From the NCBI GenBank assembly GCA_021464245.1, contig JADCRB010000067.1, positions 2,387,908-2,451,907 on the forward strand: a DNA stretch of 64,000 bases, read 5' to 3'. The position numbers and the translations under genes are program-made. The DNA comes from Carallia brachiata. Lineage: Eukaryota > Streptophyta > Magnoliopsida > Malpighiales > Rhizophoraceae. Numbering within the stretch: position 1 is the stretch's first letter; each line of letters starts with the position of its first letter. This document shows, piece after piece, positions 1 to 11,080 of the stretch. The notes beneath the pieces were generated by a model that was not told the DNA's origin, searched no databases, and saw only the letters and a list, made by a program, of their open reading frames with translations.

Positions 1-2060
1 TATATGTATTCACCTTTGAATTTGTTTCAATTTCATCACCGTAAATAATGAAAAGGCACGGTTGGCTTGCTTCGTTATAAATTGTTATATGTTTACACCT
101 CTACACAGTTTGTCCCTGCTAAGATTTCCTGTCCGTGATATTTTTTGGTAGCCAATGAAGATTTGCAATCTTCATAAACTTCTTCTTGGAGATTGTGTTA
201 AAGTTTAAATCTCCAACTCTGCCTTAGAGCCTCATCTTCTCCGTTGGTGCGCAATCTTTTTTTAGTACACGGTATGATAGTCGTCACGGACAAGAGGTAT
301 CACAGATGAAGGCACCGTGACATCTTCAATTGCCCTGTCCGGCAAAGCAATGTGCATCATTTAATGTCCTGATCATGCCATAATCAATGCCCTTCATAAA
401 CTAACGACCCACGAAAATAAATGCCTGCTTATTTGTTCCCACTTCTAAAGGTTGACACGCTTGACGTAATTTTACCGAGAGGAGTTGTTAGGTGGAGATG
501 TGTTTCAGTGGCTGATAAATTATTTTTTTTTCTGTTTTTCTTTTTTTTTTGTCATAAAAATAGTAGTCGAGTGGGCTACCACTCTGACTTGGGTGATATC
601 GCGAAAGACAGCAAAAATCTCTCAATAAATATTTAACGTAACTGCATTTTCAGGACTCGAAATCAATACCTCTAATTAAATAAATTCAGACTCATACCAT
701 CTGAATCAGTACCTAATAATTTTTTCTGTTTTTCCTTGATTCTTCATTTAGTCATAAAAAAAAAGGTTAAGAGACAGATTTGGGCCAAAACATTGTGCGG
801 GTCATTATTCATATTTCTGTTCTCCTTAATTTGCAGGCATCAAGCACAGATTGCAGCACCTTTCAGCTATACGAGCAGCTAAGCCTGTCATACCCGTCAC
901 TCCTTCAGCCTCCTTATACACGAACGAGACACAATATGCATGACTCAGCCTGGAAAAGCGTTCTCTAAGTCACGATCATAACAAAATCATGAGCACAATT
1001 ATTACCTGGCATGGCTTCCGAAAAGAAGAAAAGCATTGAATAAGTAAAAGAGTGATGGGGTAACAGGAAAAGTAAAAGAGTGATGGGGTAACGGGAAAAG
1101 GACACATAATTGGTGTGTAACATGGATTTAATTTGATATATATATATTGGTTAATAGATAGTAGATAGATAATATATATATATTTTTTTGATAAATTTGA
1201 TTATTTTTTAATATTTATTATTTTTATAATAAAAAATAACTTTTAATTTTTTATATTATATTTTATTTATTTTTGTAAAAATGAATAAACTCATTATAAT
1301 AAATATTAAGTATAATTATTAAAATATGTATACCAAATTTTTTTTATTTATTTTTTTTGGTAGAGTAACATATGCACTGGTATCAGATTAGGAAACCTGC
1401 GGTTTCGAGGGCTTCTGGCTATGGGTCCTAATGGCAGTGTTGGCAGTCTTCTCACCAGCCTAGTGAGAGACAGTCCGATTGAAATCCTACTGCGAAAGTT
1501 CGTGTTTTTTTTTTCAAGTATAATTTTGAGTTATAAAAGAGACTGAAAGATTATGAAAAATAGAATAAATTATTAAAATTCGGACATAAATTAAGAAGAT
1601 ATTGTAGAAACATAAGAATATTGTAGAAATTATTTTTTTAATTTTTAATTTCGGGTTACAAGAGAGGGTCAAAGGTTACGAGAAAGAAAACAAAATTACT
1701 AAAATTTAAATATAAAACTAAAAAGTTGTTGGATTATTATGCTAGAAATACTGGAATATTGTGAGAATTCATTAAAAGTCAGAAAATTTTTATCATATAA
1801 AGCAATTTCATCATCTCATTTTTTTTTTTTTTTGGTCACTAAAAGTTTAGGGCTATCATCTTATTATTATATTATTATTATTACTATTATTCATTTCATT
1901 TTTTTTGTGAATATATTATTATTCATTTCTTTTTTTTTTTGGTCCTATTATTATTCATTTCAAAAAATGTTGTACTAAAAAAAAAAAAGCATGGTGGGCA
2001 AAGCTGTCGAACTTTCGGCCCATCTTGGAATATGGACTGGTGTTTTCTCAAGGAAAAATA
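1..2060. other. 5' flank, no identifiable gene
   Basis: No reading frame here resembles a known protein. The stretch contains poly-T runs, a 28-bp tandem duplication (1042-1099), an AT-rich block (1130-1350), a more complex 130-base island around 1370-1510, and TAA/TTA microsatellite sequence near 1860-1930. A splice-flanked, protein-like minus-strand segment around 836-990 is listed under findings. Confidence 0.5.
1042..1099. repeat. 28-bp tandem duplication
   Basis: Two almost identical head-to-tail copies of a unit that starts AAGTAAAAGAGTGATGGGG begin at 1042 and 1070. They differ at one base (AACAGG versus AACGGG). This looks like a recent replication-slippage duplication. No function is suggested. 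Confidence 0.8.
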
Positions 2061-2062
2061 TA

Positions 2063-2282
2063 GGTGGACGGGATTTGGTTGACGGAAAATAGACGCGGGA
2101 ATTTTTTTTGCAACTAGTTTCCTTTTTTGTGCAACGAGAAACTAAATTATTGCAACAAATTTTGAAGTTTTTTTTCATATATTTTTTCGTTGTAAAAATT
2201 AAGCGCCTGGTTGCACAAATAAACCACCTGGTTGCAAAAAAAAATTTTCGGTCCATTTTCCGTCCACTTAATCCCGTCCACC
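2063..2282. mobile_element. TA-flanked MITE with ~50-bp terminal inverted repeats
   Basis: The left end starts GGTGGACGGGATTTGG, and the reverse complement of the right end starts GGTGGACGGGATTAAG. The two ends stay similar for about 50 bases, through a GACGGAAAAT block to an A/T run followed by TTGCAAC. TA stands on both sides (2061-2062 and 2283-2284). The element is 220 bp with no coding capacity. Length, inverted ends and TA target duplication fit a non-autonomous Tc1/mariner-type MITE. The interior carries further inverted TTGCAAC/GTTGCAA motifs. It sits about 350 bp upstream of the LBD start codon, so it may lie in that promoter. Confidence 0.85.
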
Positions 2283-2627
2283 TAACGAGACTCTACTCAA
2301 TTACTCTTTGATATCTCACTCCTTTATATAACATGCTATTTTTTTTTTCATTAAAAAAAAAAAAAAACAAAATAAAGATGGTTACCGTTTAAAATCAATT
2401 ATCTACAGCCATTAAATTTCTCCAAAATTTGGAGTCTGATTCCATCTTCATAAGATTTCCTTCCAAAACTGGAATTTGAAAAAAAATTAGCCGTTGGAAA
2501 ATGTCCACATAAATTGCATCAAAGCAACATCTTCTGCGAATCTCAATTGAATTTCTTCCTAAACAAAAAGGATTTAGAGGATCTCCTGTGCAGCTAGTTA
2601 AGATCTTTCACTGGATTCTCCTATGAT

Positions 2628-3648
2628 ATGATTTCGGGTCGTTGTGCAGCTTGCAAATATTTGAGGAGGAGATGCCCCTCAGATTGCATATTCTCTCCTT
2701 ATTTTCCTTCCAATGATCCTCAAAGATTTGCTTCCGTTCACAAAATCTATGGCGCCAGCAATGTTGCAAAAATACTCCAGGTAAATCATCGATTATGTTT
2801 CTTTTTTTTTTTTTTTTTAATTACAGACAAAAATATACACCCACAACACATAATCTCTAATTCTCTATCAGCCAAATGAAAGACACCTTAGTAGACCGTT
2901 GTGGCAATTTCAAACGAGGGCATAACAATGTCTCTTTGTAAGATTGTCGAAGTAAAATAAAAATCTATGCTTTGGAGCATCTTCCTTTATTTCAGAATCA
3001 AATTGAACGAACTGTGATTTTGTGTGAAGATGGGAAGCATGTCGAGAGATTGTCAACCAGGGAGGAGGGGATCTGCTATGTTTGGCAGTTTTTAAGAATA
3101 GAAGAGTCTGTTTTCAATGTTTAAAGTCTCGACTTTGGATCTTGTTCAGAGCCAATTAACTAAACTCGATCTCTCTGATACGGAGGCCCTAGCACCCAAG
3201 CTATCTTGGTGGTTTAGCGAGACTACGTTACACACAAAAAGTGGTGTTAATGTGTCATTACTATCACAGTGTATAAGTAATTAAATCCCATTTATTACGT
3301 GTGTAAAAGTTCATCTTACGTTTCGTTATTTTACATTGCTAAGACATGACATGGGTTGTGGCTTCTTCTTCTTCGTTTTTTTTTAAAATCATCCAGCAAC
3401 TTCCGGAGCATGTACGAGCAGAAGCAGCAGATTCCTTGTATTATGAGGCACAATGCAGAATTCAAGACCCTGTTTATGGTTGTGTTGCGATCATTTCTAT
3501 GCTGCATCGACAAATACAAAGCGTAGAGAGCCAACTGGTTAAGACCCAAGCAGAGACTGCTCTCCTTGCTGCTCAAGCCCAAGAAGAACTTCATATTCAA
3601 CAAAATGAACCAGCACTCGAAACAAATTCTCCACAATTTCTTATATGA
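2628..3648 (+). CDS. LBD24-like: LOB domain-containing protein, LBD23/LBD24-like
   Basis: This is a plant-specific LOB-domain transcription factor acting in the nucleus. There are two coding exons, 2628-2780 and 3397-3648, joined in phase 0 across a GT-AG intron and giving 134 residues. The zinc-finger-like C-X2-C-X6-C-X3-C motif is at residues 7-21 (CAACKYLRRRCPSDC). It is followed by the GAS-type block (FASVHKIYGASNV), the invariant proline in the QDPVYGCV segment, and a Leu/Ile-rich coiled coil (residues about 90-115). The intron falls after ILQ, the usual LBD position. The protein is short, with almost no C-terminal activation region, as in LBD23 and LBD24. An upstream ATG at 2623 reaches a stop after two codons, so 2628 is the start. 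The short plus-strand reading frame beyond 2780 is only intron read-through. The exact orthologue is uncertain. Confidence 0.92.
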
Positions 3649-5249
3649 GCAACTTGGAATTTTTGTTTATTTGAGTCTTTTCCCCAAAAAAGTTTCCGTA
3701 CATTTGCTCAGAAAGAACAGCACAAATTAAACATTATTTTTATTCTATTTTATGTTCTTTTTTGCCTTTGTCTTGGGGATTCCCTTTCCCCTTCTTGTGT
3801 TAATCCAGCCATAACAGGAATTGAACCCAATCAACTAACGATCCTGGTTCAAGCAATAAGGGAATATATTAAACAACCACAGCAAGAGAGGGCAAATTTT
3901 TTTCATAAAATGGTGGATGAGTGGATAATTATTTTAAAACTGAGAATATTTTGACAATAATCATTTGTATAATTATGCCAAATGATTAAAACCCTTTTAA
4001 TATTACAAGTAAAGTTTACCTAAAATCAGTCCAATTGTCAACTGAGCTAACTTACGTTGGTATATCACGAATTTTATTTATAGCCTATTAGCATGAGCTT
4101 GCTTTGATGGTCTCAGTTAATTAGTGAAATTATTCATTTGTGTTTTAGGGACCTCATGTACTTTCCCTTACTAATGGTAAGTCAAAAAGTGTTTTGGAGG
4201 TCATACTTAATCGACCCCACACAGTTATGGTGAAGCCCGAGTATATTTTTTTGGTTCTTTGGAGTGTCAATGGAGGGAGATTAGCAGGTTAAGAATCGAA
4301 ACTCTCGACTCGCTCTTGCACATAGACTGCAGAGTGCAGACTATATACTCTGAGCAGGCGTCCTGACATGTACCGGTGAACTCTCTTTGGGATTGAGTAT
4401 TGAGCTAAAATACCTTATGTAGTAAGCCTAAAGTTACATTAAAAAGCTGGACAGCTAGTGAGCGTGGCTCACATTATCTGAGGTCATTCGCATATAGAAA
4501 TAGGAAAAAAGTGGAGATCTTCTCCCATCGAGGGACTGCCTAATTGTGATATATTTTTATTTTTTTTATAATTATATTAATAAAATATAAAATTAAAAAA
4601 TACGTCTTATTTTTTATTATAAAAAAATATTAATTTGATTATAAAAAAAGAGAATTCACTGTAATTCAATGTCTTCTTAGACAAAAAATTGAGCAGAATC
4701 CTCTGTACCCATGCTTATAAAAATAATGTATGTTAGTTAATTATTGAGCATTATGACTCAAGTGAGAAGATAGAAGCTCAAACTCCACCTTTTATTAATT
4801 ATCAATTTTTTTATATATTTATTAGTTATTACACTTTTTAAAAATTAAAAGAAAATATATTATTAAAATTTCATCAATAACTAAGGTAATTGAAGAAATT
4901 TAAATTTCAGTCTCTCTCACCTTTGAAACATAATATATATATGTATATAATCTTCAAGAAAACAAACGGATATTATTCTCTTATTATTAATGGCAGGCTA
5001 GTGATAGACCCACGCGATGCGCAGGTTATCATAAATATATATTTTTATTTTTATTTTATTTAAAAGAAAAAAACTTACATTTATTTTTATAAAAAAATTG
5101 AAATATAAAAAGAAAAATAAATGTTTACTATTAATTTTGTTTTCTGAATATGATTTAAATTGAGCTGAATTTATAATATAAATATAAATTGAAATAAAAC
5201 TCTCGTTTTCTTCTTAAAAATGGTTTGGACTGCATGCAAAACTTGAAAA

Positions 5250-5570
5250 ATATAATATGCAAAATTGTTTGGATGAAAAAGTTAAAACTTGAAATTGAGA
5301 AATCGAGTTAAGTAAAATAAAATGATATTTATGCTTTTATATGTGAAAAAAAGACTACATGCATATGAGATCTTAAAATTTATTAAAATTAAAATTCTAA
5401 TTTTAATAGGATATATTAAGAAAAATTATAATTATTGAAATTTTATTAAATTAAAAAATTTAAAAATTCAAATATTGAGCTTTTGAGAATTCAGCAGTAG
5501 AGACTGTTAAATAAACTTGTAAATATTCTTTAAGATTCGGTTATTATATATTATTATATATAATTAGACA
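5250..5570. repeat. AT-rich dispersed repeat, copy 1
   Basis: This segment aligns by eye with 6325-6765. Shared landmarks, in the same order, are AAAAAGTTAAAACTTGAAA followed by GAGAAATCGAGTTA, a run of AATTAAAATT-type sequence, a CAGTAGAGACTGTTAAATAAAC block and a TTATTATATATTATTATAT tail. It is probably one copy of a decayed transposable element. The GCGATGCGC hairpin remnant about 240 bp upstream may be its other end. Confidence 0.5.
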
Positions 5571-6324
5571 TGCATGAATAATTGTTAATGTGGTGTGCAA
5601 TATGTCGATCTTATTTTTTGAGACTCTCATGGAAATTCCACCACATTAAAAGTTCATGACTGAAATTTTTTAATGTAATACACAACAAATATAAAACATA
5701 GCATATTATAAAATATAAAAGTATTAATGAACAGCTTTTTGGAAATCAAAATTTTGATAGATTTCAATTCAATTAAGTTTAATTCTAGTAATTGAGTTCT
5801 TAGTGGCTTGTGACTACGCACTATGCTCACATGGTAACAATTTTGAAAACGCAACTCGGAACATATATGAGACCAAACCTGCAATAAAGTGTACCTTGTT
5901 CAAGAATTTCATTAAGCCCTAAATACTTGTAGCAACCGTGCAGTTATCCACTTTTAATGCGCTGATAACACATAAAGAAGTAATTGAGTAGTAATTTTGG
6001 CATAAAATAAAACTAAATATGTAGAATCCAATTATAGAAAATACCCGAATACGAAGAACAACCCTTTTTCTTCGTTCTTTTGGTTTTTTGTTTTTTGTTT
6101 TTGGAGCTTGGTTAACATCTCAAAATATAAGAAGACAGGATTTGAAGGTTTAGGATTCCATCTACATATCTTCAAAATAAAAAAAAAATAAAGCAAAAGA
6201 TAGAAAATCAAATAATTATCAATAGGTATCAATCAAGGACATCTCTTTGAGAAAATCTGTAAAAAGAAAATCATGAACTTCATAATATAATCGAAACAAA
6301 ATTACAATTAATTAGAAGTATTAA

Positions 6325-6765
6325 ACTTGATGATAAATTATTTTGAAAAAAAAAGTTAAAACCTGAAACCAACCGAGAAATCTAGTTATAAAAAAAAACC
6401 AAAGAATAATAACATAAGAACATAATACTTGTTCTTTTATAATATAAAAAAAAAATTACATGTTCATAAGAATTCTATAAATCTATTTAAATTAAAATTT
6501 TTATTTTAATAAAATATTAAGAAAAGCTATATTTATTGCAATCCTACATTAATTGAAATTATAATTCTATTGCAATAGAATAATTGTTAAGAATACTAAA
6601 AAAAATTATAATTAATATATTATAATTCTACTAGAACATTAAAAAAATTACAATTATTCAGATTTTATTAAATTAAATTTTTTTTAAAGTTAACCTTTTT
6701 ATAATTCTAATACCAGAGAGACTATTTTTTAAACTTTTATTATTATATATTATATATATGATTTC
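6325..6765. repeat. AT-rich dispersed repeat, copy 2
   Basis: This is the second copy of the segment at 5250-5570, in the same orientation. It shares AAAGTTAAAACCTGAAACC, GAGAAATCTAGTTA, a CAGAGAGACTATTTTTTAAAC block and a TTATTATATATTATATATA tail. It is longer than copy 1 because of additional TTATAATTCTA-type repeats in the middle. It ends just upstream of the SR-gene promoter. Confidence 0.5.
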
Positions 6766-6824
6766 CCTCGAAATTTTTTTTTTAATTCCGTGGATCCACG
6801 ACCGCGGATAAATTCATCCGCCCA

Positions 6825-7011
6825 AAATTAAAACGACGTCACCTACTTTGTACTTACCAGACTCGCTGAAAAAAAGGCCGGTTGGTCATAAAACTCGCTC
6901 TGCTCCGACTCCCTCTCTCAGACTCTCCGCCCTAGGGTTCTTTGCAGGGAGGAGTTCTAGAATCGATCGCAGCCTGCGAAAAAAATTCAAAAAACAAGAA
7001 CCTCTCAGGAG
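6825..7011 (+). promoter_or_regulatory. Probable core promoter and first untranslated exon of the RS40/41-like gene
   Basis: A jump in base composition marks the gene start. An ACGACGTCACC element (a TGACG/ACGTCA-type bZIP site) lies near 6832-6843. A CT-rich stretch and a CCCTAGGGTT telo-box-like motif near 6930-6940 are typical of plant genes for RNA metabolism. A strong donor (GAG|GTAAGT) at 7012 ends the untranslated exon. The exact transcription start cannot be seen. Confidence 0.55.
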
Positions 7012-7621
7012 GTAAGTAAAGCAAACAGATTCGTCTATCTTCTCTGATCATTTAAATCTCTCGTCGTGTCTCTTTTCTTCCCGTTTGGATCTGCGAGAAA
7101 CATCGGGAAAAGAAAGCTTGTTCTGCGGTTTTTTTTTTTCCCACGGTTCTTCGGCAGCATAAGCATAGATGTAGATCTGATCGTCTGTTGTGCGGATCTG
7201 TTCTTTCGATTTGGTTTTAGGCTTTTGAAGTTGTCTTTTGCTCTCTTTTTTAGATCGCAACTGAGAGTTTATTGCATGAATTTAACGGTTTTTTATATTT
7301 ATATTTAGCTGTTACGGAGAATTTTCTGCGACGTATTCTTCTTGAGCATTTAATGTGTTCTTGATTTTTTTTTTTTTTTTAATTTGCTGAATGTTCATGT
7401 AAATAATTTTTTATTTCGGTGAAAAATGCAAGCAGTTTTTGTTAAGATCTGGTATGCTGCCCATGAATATTTGTATAGCTGCCTGCAGAATGCTTTAGTT
7501 TGGTTAGAAATCTGATCCGGTTGAGTTGAGTGAATTTCCCTGTCTTCTTGATATGACCCCGATCGAGGAATCTACCTTCTTTTGTTTTATACCTTCTGTA
7601 AATGAAATTGTTGCAGGCAGA

Positions 7622-10600
7622 ATGAGGCCCATCTTCTGTGGGAACTTTGAGTATGATGCGCAGCAGTCTGAACTGGAGCGGCTGTTTAGACGTTATGGGA
7701 GGGTTGAAAGAGTTGATATGAAGTCTGGTAAGTTTCTTTTTCTCTAATTGTGCATCTTCAATTTTCTTATTATTGCATTGATGTGAAAAAAGTTATTGTT
7801 CCGTATAACTGTGACTTTTTTTTAATCCAATTATGTTTTTAGAAGTGGAACTGGTAAGTGATTGAAAATTCACGAAGAAAGTTGTAGACTTGACGGTTGT
7901 TTGTCTTTGAACTAAGCAGACCATTGCTGCGGGTCCAAGTTTTCAATTTCTTATGCAAAGAACTGTTGGAAAATTTACACTGGAAAAGAACCTTTGATAA
8001 CTTATTTTACTTTTACTATACCAAGAACCTTACTTGAAGTACAGTTAAATCAGCCTCACAATAGTTTTGGTAAGTAGCCATCATGATAGCGGTGACTCAT
8101 ATATTATTGAACCTTGGTTCAACTGTTTAAGGAAAAAGGCATGGTGATGCAATGTGAGAGATAAAGGTGTTGGATATGATGCTTTCGGTTGTACGTTTTA
8201 TGAATTTCAAACAATGACCATATCTTCTGGGAGCAGGCAAATGTAAAACCATCACTACATGTTCAACTTGTAAGATGATATATGATCACCTTGAGAGAAT
8301 GACTGACTTCTATATCTAGTGAAGAAGATTTTATAATATAGAAGAAATTCTAATATGTAAACATTTAATGGTTTTCTCTTTATTGAATCTATTATGTAAA
8401 ATTCGATACTCGCACTTACTGTTCCGGAATGAGTCAGCCACTTCTACATCAGCCCAATATTTCACCGAGGCCAGTTACAATGATTGAAGGTGGCAGTCAC
8501 TTTCTCTGGTAGTTCAGCAGTGTCACTCTCATCTCTCAGAATACGTGGTTCAGCTGCAGCAATCTTCCTTCGTTGAGTTAACAGTGGGGTTGAGGATATG
8601 TTAAAGAAAAAAGTATGATTTTGAAGCATAAACCCCCATACTGTACGTTTTCTTTGGCGCAGGATTATCATGGGAAATCCATACTCCGTCTGGCTAATGG
8701 ATGGCTTTTCAGAATCTGTTTCCTGCCTGCGACGAGCTTCCTCTTCTTGTTTTCAAGAAGAGTCACTCTGATTCGCAATGACAGAAACATACCAATTTTC
8801 CTCAGACACCATTGCCTTTCATTCCTCCTGACTTTTGCCCAGCCTCCAATTTTGGACATGTTTCAAGATAGAAATCATTGCCGACCTCACGTCAGAGGCA
8901 GCACAATAGATGGAGAGGACACACTATGTTCTCTGACCCACCATGAGACATCCACTTTTGGATTCTAAATCCTTGAGATCACTTAGTTCCTGACACAAGG
9001 TCTGTTGCTACTTTTACTGGTCACTTAGTTTATAGATTTCACGAAGGTTGCCAAAATTTATTCAAGGGTTCAGTTTGAATCGGTTTGTATACGTGCTGAT
9101 TGAGAAAATGGCATCCCATTGTCAAGAAACCTTACGGGAGGATTCTTGTCTTGGTATTATCATCATGAACAGTAGTAATGCATTCCAATTTTTTCTGGTT
9201 CCATACTTGTGTGTAGGATTTGCTTTTATCTATATGGAAGATGAAAGAGATGCTGAAGATGCCATTCGTGCTCTTGATCGGGTAGAATTTGGTCACAAGG
9301 GGCGCCAGCTTCGTGTTGAATGGACTAAGGTGACATATAAATGCAGATGCTCAATTGCAAATTACCCATTTTTAGTGTATTTGGTCCAAATTGTGCATTT
9401 TTTTATTTTTTTTCCGATGAAGTGACTGAACTGGTTTTTTCTCATTTTATTGTTCATACTCCTAATCTATTGGTGTTTTTGGCCAACTAATACTGTTGTT
9501 TTATTTTAGCAAGAGCGTGGCATAAGAAGGCCTGGTGGCTCAAGAAGGTCATCTAATATGAGGCCTTCTAAAACCTTGTTTGTTATCAACTTTGATCCAC
9601 ATCATACAAGAACAAGAGACCTGGAGAGGCACTTCGAACCATATGGAAAAATAGTGAGTGTAAGGATTAGAAGAAATTTTGCATTTGTTCAGTATGAATT
9701 TCAGGAGGATGCCACCAAAGCTTTGGATGCTACAAACATGAGGTTAGTTAGAAGAAACCCTTAACTTTGTTTCTTTCCTACAGGGAGTCTGTTTATTTCT
9801 TCTTTAGATGCCAACCATATTATCCCGCTTACAATTGCCTGTGCCTTTGACCTACTCCTGTATTTCAAATTTTAGTTGGTCAACCTGTTTTGATCAATGT
9901 GCACTTGATGGGCCCACCCTTGTTTCCAAGTTGTAATTTTCCACTGGTATTGGTCGATATTTGTTAATTTGTGCTTTTGTTTTCGTATGCAGCAAGCTGA
10001 TGGATCGAGTAATATCAGTTGAATATGCTGTCAGGGATGATGACGAAAGAAGGGATGGATACAGCCCTGACCGAAATCGTGATAGGTCACCGGAGAGGCG
10101 AAGCTATGACAGGAGGCGTTCTCCAAGTCCTTACAGAAGGGAGCGGGGAAGCCCAGATTATGGCCACGGTCCCAGCCCTTATAAGAGAGAGAGGGCAAGC
10201 TCTGACTATAGACGCAGAAGCCCAAGTCCCTGCAAGAGAGACAGGCCTAGTCCCGACTTTGGCGGGGCCTCAAGCCGCAGTCCTCGCCGGAGGGAGAGGG
10301 AGAGTAAAGACCGTGGCCGTGGCCCCAGCCGTAGTCCCTCCCATAAAGAGAGTGCTAGTCCTGACAATGGTCATGGCCCCAACGATAGTCCTTATCAAAG
10401 GGGAAGGCATAGTCCTGCAAATGGTCGAGGCCATAGTCGCAGCCCATATGGAAGAGAAAGGGGGAACCACCCTGACAATGTGCGTGGTTCCAGCCGCAGT
10501 CCTTATGAAAGAGACGGTGCTAGCCCTGTCAATCATCGTAGGACTAGCTCTAATTCGATTCCTGAAGAGAGGGACAGCCCAAATGATGGTGAAGCTGAGA

Positions 10601-10748
10601 GTCCCATGCGTGAGAGATATCGCAGGTTTGGCTGATGTTCGATTTATGCTCTCAATTGATCTTTGCTGTTATTTTTTTTTGGCAACTGCCTCTATTTTAA
10701 AACTTTTTTTTCCTGTGATGCAGTCAATCGCCTCCAGAAGATGAATGA
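7622..10748 (+). CDS. RS41: Serine/arginine-rich splicing factor, RS40/RS41 type
   Basis: This is a nuclear pre-mRNA splicing regulator. Coding exons are 7622-7727, 9217-9329, 9510-9742, 9993-10625 and 10724-10748; all junctions are GT-AG and in frame, giving 369 residues. RRM1 (residues 2-73) has RNP2 IFCGNF and RNP1 [11 protein letters not shown]2 (about 93-162) has RNP2 LFVINF and RNP1 RNFAFVQY. The remainder is Arg/Ser/Pro-rich with many SPSP, RSP and ERERG units. A further intron (7012-7616) interrupts the 5' UTR just before the ATG. The last coding exon is only 25 nt and encodes a tail of the SPPEDE type, as expected for this family; reading through its intron gives a different end (RRFG). 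The second coding-region intron of 1489 nt is the long one used for regulated splicing in plant RS genes. Assignment to RS40 versus RS41 rests on gene neighbours. Confidence 0.95.
8430..9030 (-). pseudogene. Protein-like antisense segment inside the long SR-gene intron
   Basis: Within intron 7728-9216, the part 8430-9030 is clearly less AT-rich than its surroundings and is nearly free of poly-T runs. Read on the minus strand, one frame is protein-like over about 190 codons, broken by an in-frame TAG and two TGA codons. It includes charged, helix-like stretches such as [17 protein letters not shown]. The two TGA codons could derive from CGA by deamination. I do not recognise the protein. It is either a decayed inserted gene fragment or conserved intronic sequence that is translatable by chance. 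A plus-strand alternative exon in the same place is also possible. Confidence 0.3.
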
Positions 10749-11080
10749 TTTGGATCATCGTGTACTTGATATAAGCGGCTCCCTGTTGTTCTTATGTTTC
10801 TTGGTTGTAGGAACTGGTCGGTTGGAATCTGTCCTTATGCTTCTTTGCATGAAATTTCAAGTATCAGATCACCGTTTGTCTTCTCTCTGATGTAGAATCT
10901 AGTAATATTGGCTTGCAGTTTTATGCTTCAAACCGGTGCTACGATACTGTTGGATTTTTCCGCCGGTTTGAACTAGAAATCGATGCGGTGAACCATTTAA
11001 CTTAACGTTCCTTTGTCTTTTCGATAGTATTGTTCCTATTATTTTCAATTATTTGGGTGGTTCGAGTATTCTGGCATTTT
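10749..11080 (+). other. Probable 3' UTR of the RS41-like gene
   Basis: Sequence after the TGA at 10746-10748 keeps a transcribed-gene composition up to about 11070, including T-rich and TTGTT-type stretches. No precise polyadenylation site can be fixed. Confidence 0.4.

Larger units (their letters stand above)
3649..6830. other. AT-rich spacer between the LBD and SR-protein genes
   Basis: No coding frame is recognisable. The stretch holds the LBD 3' flank, AT-rich sequence, a degraded hairpin motif near 5010 (ACCCACGCGATGCGCAGGT) of a type often seen in plant transposon ends, and two related AT-rich segments at 5250-5570 and 6325-6765 (listed separately). Confidence 0.6.

Noticed and set aside
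8615..8968. 117-codon plus-strand frame in the RS41 intron as a separate gene
   Set aside because: It has no splice or family evidence as an independent gene. It is treated as part of the intronic island, where the antisense frame looks more protein-like.
10270..10536. 88-codon antisense frame in the RS domain
   Set aside because: This is the reverse complement of repetitive Arg/Ser/Pro codons, a known artefact of biased composition.
10019..10744. 241-codon plus-strand frame over the RS domain
   Set aside because: It overlaps RS41 exon 4 in another frame. The GC-rich Arg/Ser codons keep alternative frames open, and the product has no family resemblance.
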